NCBI GenBank assembly: GCA_964607765.1 | Contig: CAZSNT010000031.1 | Span: 6,844-70,843 of the forward strand | Reading direction: 5' to 3' | DNA length: 64,000 nt | Source: CAZSNT01 sp964607765 | GTDB lineage: Bacteria; Verrucomicrobiota; Lentisphaeria; Oligosphaerales; JABHEG01 | Part shown: piece after piece, positions 7,866 to 15,992 of the stretch | Numbering within the stretch: the stretch's first letter is position 1 | How the letters are laid out: each line of letters begins with the position of its first letter | The notes under the pieces: model-generated | Database searches by the model: none | What the model saw: the letters and a program-made list of their open reading frames with translations, nothing else | Told to the model about the DNA's origin: nothing | Program-made: the position numbers and the translations under genes

Positions 7866-7992
7866 GAGGCAGCGAACATCCCGGTGGGTGCCGGGTACGA
7901 CGATTGACGGGCTGGCCGCAGAATGGTAGGGTGGTCGAGCGCATCCGGCTGGGCCTGGCCAGTAGGGTGAGTATGAACCGATAGAGGTGTGT

Positions 7993-8841
7993 ATGGCTGC
8001 TGACAGGAAAGCCGAAATCCGGTCGCTTCTGGCGCTTGGCCCTGCCGAGGTGATACAGCGTGCGGGTGACAGGCTTGTTGTCTGCGAGACACTCGACGCG
8101 CTGCATTGGCGGTTTGCCATGGATGCAGCGGCGCTGATTCGGGGGGCCAACCGTTCCCGCACGCCTGTCTGTCTGCTGCTGCCGGTGGGGCCTCAAGGGC
8201 AGTACCCGCTGTTGGCGGACATGATCAACCGCGACGGTCTTTCGCTGGCGGACAGCTGGCTGTTCTTCATGGACGAGTACTGCGACGAAGAGGGACGGGC
8301 GCTGCCGCCGGAGCATCCGCTGAGCTTCCGGGGGGCGGCACAGAGGGCGTTCTTCTCGCGCTTGCGTGGTGCGAGCGGGCTGCGAATGGAGCAGGTGCTG
8401 TTCCCCGACGAGACAACCATCGACCGTTACGCGCAGCTCATCCGGAACGTCGGCGGTCTGGACTGCTGCTTTGGCGGGATCGGGATCCACGGACACCTGG
8501 CGTTCAACGAACCTGAACCGGGCGTGAAGCGGAAGGGCTCACGGCGTGTGCGGTTGAACGACTTCACCGTCACGATGAATGCGATTCGTGCCGGGGTGGG
8601 CGGGAACATCGAGTGTTTTCCGCGTCACGCGCTGACAGTGGGGATGCGTGAGATTCTGAGTGCGCGTCAGCTTCGGCTCTACTGCCGCAACGGCATGGCC
8701 TGTGACTGGGCCAACACGGTCCTGCGCCTGGCGCTGTTCGGCACGCCTGGCGACGACTACCCAGTGACGCACATCCGGGGCCTGGACTACGTGATCACAA
8801 CCGACCGTGCCACGCTCGCTTCGCCGTCGTGCCTGCTGTAG
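7993..8841 (+). CDS. Glucosamine-6-phosphate deaminase-like protein (NagB family)
   Basis: This protein of about 282 residues has the NagB fold. The signature FFMDEY near residue 90 carries the Asp equivalent to E. coli Asp72, and GIGIHGHLAFNEP near 162 is the catalytic loop. The His and Glu of that loop are kept, but the Asp of the usual GNDGH (Asp141 in E. coli, numbering from memory) is His here. The enzyme would convert glucosamine-6-phosphate to fructose-6-phosphate and ammonia; the substitution may mean another sugar phosphate or reduced ring-opening activity. The ATG at 7993 has GAGG 5 bases upstream (a GTG at 7987 is possible). It is transcribed divergently from the PadR operon and ends before a 70-bp duplication. 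Confidence 0.75.
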   Translation: MAADRKAEIRSLLALGPAEVIQRAGDRLVVCETLDALHWRFAMDAAALIRGANRSRTPVCLLLPVGPQGQYPLLADMINRDGLSLADSWLFFMDEYCDEEGRALPPEHPLSFRGAAQRAFFSRLRGASGLRMEQVLFPDETTIDRYAQLIRNVGGLDCCFGGIGIHGHLAFNEPEPGVKRKGSRRVRLNDFTVTMNAIRAGVGGNIECFPRHALTVGMREILSARQLRLYCRNGMACDWANTVLRLALFGTPGDDYPVTHIRGLDYVITTDRATLASPSCLL

Positions 8842-8874
8842 CCTGAGATGGCTTGAATGAGCTTGGAGGGGGGG

Positions 8875-9021
8875 CGTGGGGGTCGTTTTGGGCGTGGGCG
8901 GCTTGTGTGGGCGGGACCGATCTCGCTCACCCACGGCGCGAGGCCGTGGGGGTCGTTTTGGGCGTGGGCGGCTTGTGTGGGCGGGACCGATCTCGCTCAC
9001 CCACGGCGCGAGGCCGTGGGG
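8875..9021. repeat. Perfect 70-bp tandem duplication containing terminator-like hairpins
   Basis: Two identical 70-base units lie at 8875-8944 and 8945-9014, followed by the first 7 bases of a third. Each ends in a stem CCCACGGC / GCCGTGGG with a 5-base loop. The block fills the space between two convergent genes (stops at 8841 and 9028), so it could act as a bidirectional terminator. Perfect identity suggests recent duplication or collapsed and expanded assembly. Confidence 0.9.
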
Positions 9022-9027
9022 CGTGTT

Positions 9028-10626
9028 TCACTCGTCGCCCGTGCGTTGGTACAGGACGTACTCGACCGAGTCCAGGAGCGCTTCCCAACTCGCCTCGATG
9101 ATATTCGGGCTCACTCCCACCGTGCCCCAGATGTCGGTGCCGTTGCTGGATTCGATGAGGACGCGAGTCTTGGCCGCTGTGCCGTCTTTTCCGTCCAGAA
9201 TGCGCACTTTGAAGTCGCGCAGCTGCACGTTCTCCAGCTCGGGGTAGAAGCTCATCAGTACCTTGCGCAGGGCAAGGTCGAGGGCGTTGACCGGGCCGTC
9301 GCCCTCGGCTGCGGTGATTTCAGTCTTGTCGTTGACCTTGATCTTGATGGTGGCCTCTGACAGGCAGGGAACGTCCGGGCCGCGCTTCTCGATTATCACC
9401 CGGAAGCCTTCCAGGTCGAAGAACGGTTTGTGCTTTTTCATGAGCTTTTGCAGCAGCAGGCGGAACGAGGCGTCGGCGGATTCGAACTCGTACCCCTCGG
9501 CCTCGAGATGCTTGAGCTCGCCGAGGATCTGTTTGACTTCCGGGCTGCGTTTGTCCAGCGGGATGTCGTGCTCGGCAGCTTTCATCATGATGTTGCTGCT
9601 TCCCGAGAGGTCTGAGACGAGGACGCGGCGGCGGTTCCCCACTTCTCCCGGCTGGATGTGCTCGAATGTTATCGGGTTCTTCGCGACTGCATCGACGTGC
9701 ATTCCGCCCTTGTGGGCGAATGCGCTGGCGCCCACGTAGGGCTGACTCTTGTCGGAGCGCATGTTGGCCAGGTCGTACACGAACCGCGACAGTTCGGACA
9801 GATGCGCTATCGAGCCCGGCAGCACGCACGTGCGTCCCATCTTCAGCGTCAGGGCCGGCATGATCACGCAGAGGTCGGCGTTGCCGCAGCGTTCGCCCAG
9901 ACCATTCATCGTGCCCTGCACGTGTGTCGCCCCGGCCTCGACTGCACTCAGGGAGTTGGCCACGGCGCATCCGGCATCGTTGTGACAGTGGACACCCAAA
10001 GCGACGTCCCCGGGGATTTGACCTTGGACTTTGCGCGAGATGTCAGCGATGATCGAGGGCAGTTGTCCGCCGTTCGTATCGCAGAGCACGATCGTGCCGG
10101 CGCCGTTCTCGATGGCGCGCCGGAGCACAGCCAAGGCGTAGGCCGGATCGTCGACGTAGCCGTCGAAGAAATGCTCGGCATCGAACACGACTTCCTTGCC
10201 GCTGTCCTTGAGGAAACGGCACGAGCTGCCGATCATGTCCAGGTTGTCGTCCGGGCTGACGCGCAGCACATCATGGACGTGCAGCAACCAGCTTTTGCCG
10301 AAGATGGTGGTCACGGGGGTTTCGGCCTGGAGCAGTGTCCGCAGGTTCGGATCGTCCTCCGGCGCATTGGCGGCTCGCCGCGTGCTGCCGAAAGCAGCGA
10401 TTCGTGCGTGTGCGAACGTGCGGCCCCGGATGCTCTCGAAGAACCCCATGTCGGTCGGGTTCGAGCCGGGCCAGCCGCCTTCGACGTAGTCCACACCGAA
10501 CGCGTCCAGCTTCTCGGCGATACGGATCTTGTCAGTGCTGGAGAAAGAGACGCCTTCGCCCTGCGCCCCGTCCCTCAGTGTTGTGTCATAGATCCTGATT
10601 CTGGTGCGGTCGTTCGCGTTGTCCAT
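9028..10626 (-). CDS. cimA: (R)-citramalate synthase
   Basis: This 532-residue protein condenses pyruvate with acetyl-CoA to (R)-citramalate, the first step of the threonine-independent route to 2-oxobutyrate and isoleucine. The N-terminal TIM barrel starts with RIYDTTLRDG (metal and substrate binding), with HCHNDAGCAVAN carrying the metal-binding His residues. A linker and a C-terminal LeuA-type allosteric domain follow (about 410-532), normally the isoleucine feedback site. Length and motifs fit the CimA family (about 530 residues) rather than LeuA or homocitrate synthase, although family members are hard to separate without phylogeny. It is last in hom-lysC-cimA, 13 bases after lysC, tying both carbon sources of isoleucine to one operon. 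Confidence 0.88.
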   Translation of the reverse strand: MDNANDRTRIRIYDTTLRDGAQGEGVSFSSTDKIRIAEKLDAFGVDYVEGGWPGSNPTDMGFFESIRGRTFAHARIAAFGSTRRAANAPEDDPNLRTLLQAETPVTTIFGKSWLLHVHDVLRVSPDDNLDMIGSSCRFLKDSGKEVVFDAEHFFDGYVDDPAYALAVLRRAIENGAGTIVLCDTNGGQLPSIIADISRKVQGQIPGDVALGVHCHNDAGCAVANSLSAVEAGATHVQGTMNGLGERCGNADLCVIMPALTLKMGRTCVLPGSIAHLSELSRFVYDLANMRSDKSQPYVGASAFAHKGGMHVDAVAKNPITFEHIQPGEVGNRRRVLVSDLSGSSNIMMKAAEHDIPLDKRSPEVKQILGELKHLEAEGYEFESADASFRLLLQKLMKKHKPFFDLEGFRVIIEKRGPDVPCLSEATIKIKVNDKTEITAAEGDGPVNALDLALRKVLMSFYPELENVQLRDFKVRILDGKDGTAAKTRVLIESSNGTDIWGTVGVSPNIIEASWEALLDSVEYVLYQRTGDE

Positions 10627-10639
10627 GCATCACACTCGT

Positions 10640-11857
10640 TCACTTACTGAGCTCGAAGGCGTCGTGCAGAGCCCGAACGGCATCGTCGGCATCGGTGTCA
10701 CGGATCACGCAACTGATCTTGATCTCGCTGGTGGCGATCATCTCGATGTTGACGCTCTTTGCGGCCAGGGCTTTGAACATGGCGGCGGCCACACCGGAAT
10801 GACTCCGCATGCCGATGCCCACAACGGATACCTTGGCGATGGCCTCGTCGTAGAGGATGTCGGCGGCAGCGACCTCGGTGCGGATCTTGTCCGCGAGCTC
10901 GGCCCGGATCTTGCCCAGGTCGGCTGCGGTCACGGTGAACGAAATGTCCGTGAACCCGTGTTCGCTGACGTTCTGCACGATCATGTCGACGTTGATAGTC
11001 GCGTCGGCCAGGATTTGGAACAGCTGGGCGGCTTCCCCGGGCTTGTCCGGGACCCGAGTCACTGTCAGCTTCGCTTCGTTCTTGTCGACGCTGACGCCGC
11101 GTATAACCACATTTTCCATATCTTCAGTCTCCTTCGTGATAATCGTGCCGGGCACGTCTTTGAGGCTTGATCGCACTTCCAGTGCCACGCCGAACTTCTT
11201 GGCAAACTCAATGGACCTGGACTGCATGACCTTGGCGCCGAGGCTGGCCATTTCGAGCATCTCGTCGTGGCTGATTGAGTCGAGTTTCCTGGCGTCCGGC
11301 ACGATCCGCGGATCGGCTGTGTAGACTCCCTCCACATCGGTGAAGATCTGGCAGAGATCCGCCTTGAGCGCTGCTGCCAGCGCCACGGCTGTGAGGTCGC
11401 TTCCGCCTCTGCCGAGAGTCGTTATCGCATCGTCGTCGGTACGGCCCTGGAACCCGGCCACGATCACGATCTGACCGTCTGTGAGGCTCTGCTCGAGCCG
11501 CCCGGGAGCAAGGTTCATGATGCGGGCTTTGGAGTGGACGCCGTCCGTTTCGATGCCGGCCTGCGCCCCGGTGAACGAGATCGCCGGGCAGCCCAGCCCG
11601 TGCAGCGCCATGGCCAGCAGCGCAACGCTCTGCTGTTCGCCGGTCGCCAGGAGCATGTCCAGTTCCCGCTCGCTGGGGTTGGTTGTTATCTCGTTGGCCA
11701 ACCCGATGAGTCTGTCGGTCATACCGGCCATGGCCGACACGACGACCACCATCTGGTTGCCTTCGTCATGGTACTTCTTGATGCGTCGGGCAACATTGAC
11801 GATTCTGTCCGTGTCCCCGACAGATGTGCCACCGTACTTCTGGACAATGCGCGCCAT
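10640..11857 (-). CDS. lysC: Aspartate kinase
   Basis: This protein has 405 residues from the ATG at 11857, with GAGG about 9 bases upstream; a TTG at 11863 is less likely. It phosphorylates L-aspartate, the committed step to Lys, Met, Thr and Ile. The kinase signature KYGGTSVGD is at the N-terminus, and GRGGSDLTAVALAAAL near residue 150 is the conserved active-site loop. Two ACT domains fill the last 140 residues, so it is probably feedback-regulated by lysine and/or threonine. Monofunctional aspartokinase of this length is the lysC type. It lies 11 bases downstream of hom. Confidence 0.95.
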   Translation of the reverse strand: MARIVQKYGGTSVGDTDRIVNVARRIKKYHDEGNQMVVVVSAMAGMTDRLIGLANEITTNPSERELDMLLATGEQQSVALLAMALHGLGCPAISFTGAQAGIETDGVHSKARIMNLAPGRLEQSLTDGQIVIVAGFQGRTDDDAITTLGRGGSDLTAVALAAALKADLCQIFTDVEGVYTADPRIVPDARKLDSISHDEMLEMASLGAKVMQSRSIEFAKKFGVALEVRSSLKDVPGTIITKETEDMENVVIRGVSVDKNEAKLTVTRVPDKPGEAAQLFQILADATINVDMIVQNVSEHGFTDISFTVTAADLGKIRAELADKIRTEVAAADILYDEAIAKVSVVGIGMRSHSGVAAAMFKALAAKSVNIEMIATSEIKISCVIRDTDADDAVRALHDAFELSK

Positions 11858-11868
11858 GTTCAAAATCC

Positions 11869-13164
11869 TCAGTCCATGTCTTCTATTCGGAACAGCACGG
11901 GCGGCTGGACTGCGACGTCCAGTGCTGCGATTTGGCGCAAGGCTTCCTGCATGTCTGCTTCTCGCGCCTCATGGGTCAGAATGACCATCGGTACCGATTC
12001 CTGGCTGACTTCTTCCTGCGTCACGCTGGCGATGCTGATGTCGAGGTCCGCGAAGATCCCGCTGATGAGCGCGAGAACGCCCGGCCGATCCAACACCTGG
12101 AATCTGAGATAGTAGCGGGTGCGGACTTCGGCCATGGGCACGACATCGTCATAGCCCTGGTGCGGCCGGAACGCAGGTACGCGCCGGTGGGAGCCGAACT
12201 TCAGATTCAGCCCTACGTCGATGATGTCGGCGACCACCGCGCTCGCTGTGGCCTCGCGGCCCGCGCCGCGGCCGTAGTACATCGTGCCCCCCACCGTGTC
12301 GCCGCCGACCCAAACCGCGTTGAACACGCCGTTCACATGCCCCAGCAGGGAGCGCAGCGGGATCAGGGCCGGGTGGATCCGCATCTGCACGTTCGCGTTC
12401 GTCTGCTTGATGATGGCCAACAGCTTGATCCGGTACCCGAGCTCTGCCGCGTAATCAATGTCCTGCACCGTCACGGAACGGATACCTTCGACGTGGAACG
12501 GGTCCATACCGAACCACTCACCGTAGGCGAGCGAGGCCAGGATCGTAGCTTTGTGTGCCGTGTCTATGCCGTCCACGTCCAGGGACGGCTCGGCTTCGGC
12601 GTAACCTGCCTGCTGCGCTTCCTCGAGCACGTCCTCGAAGTTCGCCTGCTCCTCTTCCATGCGCGTAAGGATGTAGTTGCACGTCCCGTTCAGGATGCCG
12701 ACAATCTCCGTCACCGTGTTGGCCGCAAGCCCTTCCCGCATGGCTTTGATGACCGGGATGCCGCCCGCCACGCTCGCCTCGTAGTAAACGTCCGCTCCGG
12801 CTGCCTCGGCAACCGCGAAGATCTCGGCGCCGTGTTCGGCCAGGAGCGCTTTGTTGGCCGTGACGACCGGCTTGCCGCTGCGCAGCGCGGCGAGCACGAA
12901 GTCTTTGGCTATTGTGGTGCCGCCGACCAGTTCCACCACAACGTCGACGTCCGGGTTGTCGAGCACCTCGCTCACGTCAGTGGTCAGGATGCCCTCGGGG
13001 ACCTCCACGCCGCGATCGGTGGTGATGTCCAGGTCCGCGACCTTGAGCAGGACCGGGCGCAGGCTGGTCCGCTTCTCGATCAGACCGCTGTTCCTGAGGA
13101 TGCACTCAACAACACCCGCGCCGACCGTTCCGAATCCGATGATCCCGACGTTCACACGTTTCAT
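11869..13164 (-). CDS. hom: Homoserine dehydrogenase
   Basis: This 431-residue enzyme reduces aspartate semialdehyde to homoserine with NAD(P)H. The Rossmann loop GFGTVGAGV is at residues 10-18. The dimerisation and catalytic domain includes GILNGTCNYILTRM and EAEPSLDVDGIDTAHK, which holds the catalytic Asp/Lys region. A C-terminal ACT domain (about 350-431) is the usual site of threonine inhibition. It is the first structural gene of hom-lysC-cimA. Its leader of about 210 bases carries a promoter, a possible 19-codon leader ORF and a terminator hairpin, suggesting transcription attenuation. Confidence 0.95.
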   Translation of the reverse strand: MKRVNVGIIGFGTVGAGVVECILRNSGLIEKRTSLRPVLLKVADLDITTDRGVEVPEGILTTDVSEVLDNPDVDVVVELVGGTTIAKDFVLAALRSGKPVVTANKALLAEHGAEIFAVAEAAGADVYYEASVAGGIPVIKAMREGLAANTVTEIVGILNGTCNYILTRMEEEQANFEDVLEEAQQAGYAEAEPSLDVDGIDTAHKATILASLAYGEWFGMDPFHVEGIRSVTVQDIDYAAELGYRIKLLAIIKQTNANVQMRIHPALIPLRSLLGHVNGVFNAVWVGGDTVGGTMYYGRGAGREATASAVVADIIDVGLNLKFGSHRRVPAFRPHQGYDDVVPMAEVRTRYYLRFQVLDRPGVLALISGIFADLDISIASVTQEEVSQESVPMVILTHEAREADMQEALRQIAALDVAVQPPVLFRIEDMD

Positions 13165-13192
13165 GCTTGGCTGTCCAGTGTTTTGCGTGACT

Positions 13193-13230
13193 AAAAAAAC
13201 AGCCCTTCCTGCCGTGCTGGCGAGAAGGGC
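13193..13230 (-). terminator. Intrinsic terminator (attenuator) in the hom leader
   Basis: On the minus strand a stem GCCCTTC / GAAGGGC (13230-13224 with 13208-13202) encloses a GC-rich loop and is followed by TGTTTTTTTAG. This is a classical stem plus T-run only 29 bases before the hom start codon and downstream of the promoter at 13384-13412. Since no gene ends just upstream on this strand, it must terminate the hom leader transcript itself, which is the hallmark of attenuation. Confidence 0.8.
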
Positions 13231-13264
13231 GACTAAAGCGTTGCAGCTGGAGGGTTCAGGGCCC

Positions 13265-13324
13265 CTAAACGCGAAGGTCGTCCTTCACGAGTCGGGTCTT
13301 AGTGTTGGAGCCGGACTGGCTCAC
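13265..13324 (-). CDS. Possible 19-residue leader peptide upstream of hom
   Basis: A short frame starts with GTG at 13324 and ends with TAG at 13265. A perfect AAGGAG lies 6 bases before it. The peptide would be MSQSGSNTKTRLVKDDLRV. It contains two Thr codons and two Lys codons, but not the long run of regulatory codons typical of thr or ilv leader peptides. Within the frame, GAAGG can pair with CCTTC next to it (an 8-bp stem) or with the 5' arm of the downstream terminator, so ribosome position could in principle choose between structures. The strong ribosome site and placement are seen; translation and attenuation are inference. Confidence 0.45.
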   Translation of the reverse strand: MSQSGSNTKTRLVKDDLRV

Positions 13325-13383
13325 AATCAACTCCTTGAGGCTGCCGGGAAACTTGTTTTCCAAAGCGTGACGCGAAAAAACAT

Positions 13384-13412
13384 ACTATATCGCGCGCCTC
13401 ACGGCCGCGCAA
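13384..13412 (-). promoter_or_regulatory. Promoter of hom-lysC-cimA
   Basis: Minus strand: TTGCGC (13412-13407), a 17-base spacer and TATAGT (13389-13384). The -10 differs from consensus at one base. Transcription from here would start near 13377, include the 19-codon leader frame and meet the terminator at 13193-13230 before hom. Confidence 0.55.
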
Positions 13413-13458
13413 GGCGTACGTGCTTACAGGCAGCAATGCCTCAGTTGCGTGAGGCAAC

Positions 13459-13554
13459 CCCCGTAGCCCGGCTCTTCTGAGCCGGGTGTCTTGCCGTGAT
13501 CCAGATAGTGGCCAAACGCCAGGACACCCGGCTCAGGAGAGCCGGGCTACGGGG
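13459..13554. repeat. Large inverted repeat made of two CCCGGCTC..GAGCCGGG hairpins
   Basis: The arms begin CCCCGTAGCCCGGCTC at 13459 and end GAGCCGGGCTACGGGG at 13554. Each arm of about 32 bases is itself a small hairpin (CCCGGCTC with GAGCCGGG), and the centre is about 30 unique bases. It is a REP/MITE-like structure between divergent genes. The remaining bases of 13555-13802 show no ORF I would support. A related hairpin occurs at 227-250. Confidence 0.8.
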
Positions 13555-13802
13555 CGCCGCGCGTAACTGATCCGTTACCTACAGGCAAGCATCACAACGT
13601 GTGGCTTGTGCACCGCGGTTTGTAGCCTGCCGTTCACAGACGGCCGCTGCGGGCCGCCTCTCCGCATCATCCCGACCGACGTGGCACGCGATATGCATGG
13701 GGTGAGCCGCAGTCACGGCACGGGGTGAGGAGCGCGCGCGGCACCGGTGCCGCCGCAGAGGCGGATGGGACGCCGCTGCTCAACACGCTGCGAGGTCGGA
13801 TC

Positions 13803-14087
13803 ATGTCTTCATGCCAATTCTTCAACGAGTACGTCGCGCGTCAGAAAGAGGAACTGACCCTCGCCGTGCGACAGAACCGCTGGTACCTGAGTCAACGCGC
13901 CAATCACGATGTGGGTGAGGAGGCCGCTGTGCGAGACTTCTGCGAGCGGCACCTGGAGTACTTTGCCCGTTCGTTCCGGGTCCGATTCTGTCGCCACGTC
14001 TGCCCGCTGTCCGATACGTGCGAGCTGGGCCAGAGCACGGTCCGGCGCGACGCACTCATGCCCGCCCCCTGTCGCGCCTCGGCGTGA
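13803..14087 (+). CDS. Small Cys-rich protein of unknown function
   Basis: This 94-residue protein starts at the ATG at 13803, with GAGG 7 bases upstream; an in-frame extension to 13725 lacks this support. It opens MSSCQFFNEYVARQKEELTL and continues as a predicted helical protein. Seven Cys residues include FCRHVCPLSDTC (C-x3-C-x5-C), which could bind a metal or Fe-S cluster. It does not carry a motif I can assign to a named family. It lies alone between the hom leader and the end of mazG on the opposite strand. The composition, ribosome site and Cys spacing make a real gene likely. Confidence 0.6.
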   Translation: MSSCQFFNEYVARQKEELTLAVRQNRWYLSQRANHDVGEEAAVRDFCERHLEYFARSFRVRFCRHVCPLSDTCELGQSTVRRDALMPAPCRASA

Positions 14088-14298
14088 CCCCGCCAGCTTC
14101 CCGGATCCGGGCGCAGTTCTGAGAATTGCGCACGATTGCACACAGGTCTCGGAACGGGTGATGTCGCGCTTGATCGTGTACAGGCTGTGAACCAAGTCGC
14201 CACGGGCTGTCCTCTTCGCCAGAGCTCCTCCACTCAGTCGTTGCACGGCACCGTCGACTGGATCGTGTCAAGACGGCTGGCTCGGAAGAGGCCACCCT

Positions 14299-15090
14299 TC
14301 ACGTCGGGCGTTGGTTCTCCTGTTTGGCTGCGTTCCAGGCCGCTTCGAGTTCCGCGATGGCGCAGTCTTCGGGTTGCTTGCCGTCCCGGGCCAGCAGGGC
14401 TTCCATGGTCCGGAACCGGTGTTCGAACTTCCTCACCGTGCCGTGCAGCAGGTCCTCGGCGTAGTGGCTGCGGTAGCGGCTGAGATTGACCACGGCGAAC
14501 AGCAGGTCGCCTGTTTCCTCGGCCGCGGCATCGTCGTCGTTGCGGTGCAGTGCGTCGCGCAGTTCGGCCAGCTCCTCGTCGACCTTCGCGAGGGCGCCGT
14601 CGACCGTGGGCCATTCGAACCCAACCTTGGCGGCGCGTTTCTGGATTTTCTGCGCACGGTGCAGCGCGGGCAGGTGTCGGGGGACGCTGCTCACGGCGGA
14701 GTCGGGTTGCCGGTCGCCTTTCTCGGCGCGTTTGATCTGCTCCCACTGATCGACCACGCCGTCTGCGTCTTGCACGTGTGTGTCCGCGAAGACGTGGGGG
14801 TGGCGTCGGACCATTTTCTCGCAGCAGATTCGGGCCACGTCCTGGAGGCCGAAACGCTTGTGTTCCGAGGCGATCTGGCAGTGGAACACGATCTGCAGCA
14901 GCAGGTCACCCAGCTCGTCCGCCATGGCGTCGGGGTCGTTGTCGTCGACGGCGTCGAGGAATTCACCGGTCTCCTCGACCATGTAGTACTTGAGCGACTG
15001 GTGCGTTTGTTCGCGGTCCCAGGGGCAACCCCCGGGTGCACGCAGGCGCGCGAGAATCTCTACCAGACGTGTGACTTGGTCTTGCGGCAT
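14299..15090 (-). CDS. mazG: Nucleoside triphosphate pyrophosphohydrolase MazG
   Basis: This 263-residue protein hydrolyses NTPs/dNTPs to NMP and pyrophosphate and is considered a house-cleaning enzyme. The N-terminal MazG domain shows LRAPGGCPWDREQTHQSL, then EETGEFLDAVDDND and DELGDLLLQIVFH, which supply the metal-binding Glu/Asp residues. The second half carries a degenerate MazG repeat (KVDEELAELRDAL, EETGDLLFAVVNLSR), as in the E. coli two-domain form of about 263 residues. It lies 50 bases after prmC on the same strand, probably in one unit queF-prmC-mazG. Confidence 0.95.
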   Translation of the reverse strand: MPQDQVTRLVEILARLRAPGGCPWDREQTHQSLKYYMVEETGEFLDAVDDNDPDAMADELGDLLLQIVFHCQIASEHKRFGLQDVARICCEKMVRRHPHVFADTHVQDADGVVDQWEQIKRAEKGDRQPDSAVSSVPRHLPALHRAQKIQKRAAKVGFEWPTVDGALAKVDEELAELRDALHRNDDDAAAEETGDLLFAVVNLSRYRSHYAEDLLHGTVRKFEHRFRTMEALLARDGKQPEDCAIAELEAAWNAAKQENQRPT

Positions 15091-15140
15091 GGTGGGGTTC
15101 CGGTGTTGGGTGTGGAGTGTCTCCTGCTGTCCAGCAGGAT

Positions 15141-15992
15141 TCAGTGTTCAGGCCGGGCGCAGAGGATGCGGTCCTTTCCTGCGTAGTCGGGCAGGATTGC
15201 GGTGTCCCGGTATCCCAGGCTCCGGGCTGCTTCGAGAACGCTCCGGCCCTGGTCGTATCCGATCTCGCACAGGAGCCAGGCGTTGGGTGTGAGGCGCGGC
15301 AGTGCCTGGGCGAGAAGGCGGCGGACGACGCGCAGCCCGTCCGGTCCGGCCTCGAGTGCTGTCTCCGGCTCGTAGGCCTTGATGTGTGCGGGCAGGGCTG
15401 CATAGTCCGCGGCGGCGACGTAGGGGGGATTCGCTGTCAGCATGGCGAGGCACGGGCGTCGCGGCAGCGCGTTCAGCAGATCGCCTCGCCAGAAAGCCAC
15501 GTTGGGCAGGCCGAGGCGGCTGCGGTTGCGGCGGGCATAGCCGAAGGCCTCCGCACTGATGTCGCCGGCGACGATGGGCACGCGCGGCCCGAGCGTGGCC
15601 GCCAGGGCCAGGGCGACGGCTCCCGAGCCCGTGCACACGTCGCAGATGACTCCTGAGCCGGGGTAACGCTCGACGGCGGCCTCGACGAGACGCTCCGTTT
15701 CCGGGCGCGGGATCAGCACGCCCGGGCCGACCTGAAGCTCCAGGCCGAAGAACTCTGTGTCGCCAAGAACGTACTGCAGCGGCTCTCCTCGCGCACGGCG
15801 CGTGAGCAGCGCATTCGCCGCTGCGGTGTGTTCCGGGGCGACCGGGGCGTCACGCTGTGCGTGGAACTGTCCGAGGGAGATTGCCAGAGCGTGCTGCAGA
15901 ATCCAGCGCGCTTCCTGCCGCGCATTCTCTACGCCTGCCGCTTCGAGACGGTTGCTGGCCGTCGTGAGCAGTTGGTGAAGGGTCAGGGACAT
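15141..15992 (-). CDS. prmC: Peptide chain release factor N5-glutamine methyltransferase
   Basis: This 283-residue enzyme transfers a methyl group from SAM to the Gln of the GGQ motif in release factors RF1 and RF2. The helical N-terminal domain (about 1-80) binds the release factor. The Rossmann-type methyltransferase domain has VCTGSGAVALALA for SAM binding and the signature NPPYV near residue 190 that positions the glutamine amide. Its start overlaps the 3' end of queF by 10 bases. In many bacteria prmC follows prfA, which is not present here. Confidence 0.93.
   Translation of the reverse strand: MSLTLHQLLTTASNRLEAAGVENARQEARWILQHALAISLGQFHAQRDAPVAPEHTAAANALLTRRARGEPLQYVLGDTEFFGLELQVGPGVLIPRPETERLVEAAVERYPGSGVICDVCTGSGAVALALAATLGPRVPIVAGDISAEAFGYARRNRSRLGLPNVAFWRGDLLNALPRRPCLAMLTANPPYVAAADYAALPAHIKAYEPETALEAGPDGLRVVRRLLAQALPRLTPNAWLLCEIGYDQGRSVLEAARSLGYRDTAILPDYAGKDRILCARPEH

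Noticed and set aside
13165..13400. T-box or lysine riboswitch in front of hom
   Set aside because: No AGGGTGGNACCGCG T-box core and no lysine-aptamer pattern was found; only the short frame and the terminator are supportable.
13725..13802. N-terminal extension of the Cys-rich protein
   Set aside because: Composition is unlike the rest and the ATG at 13803 has a better ribosome site.
14088..14298. Short frames between the Cys-rich protein and mazG
   Set aside because: No ribosome site, motif or codon pattern; likely just a convergent spacer.
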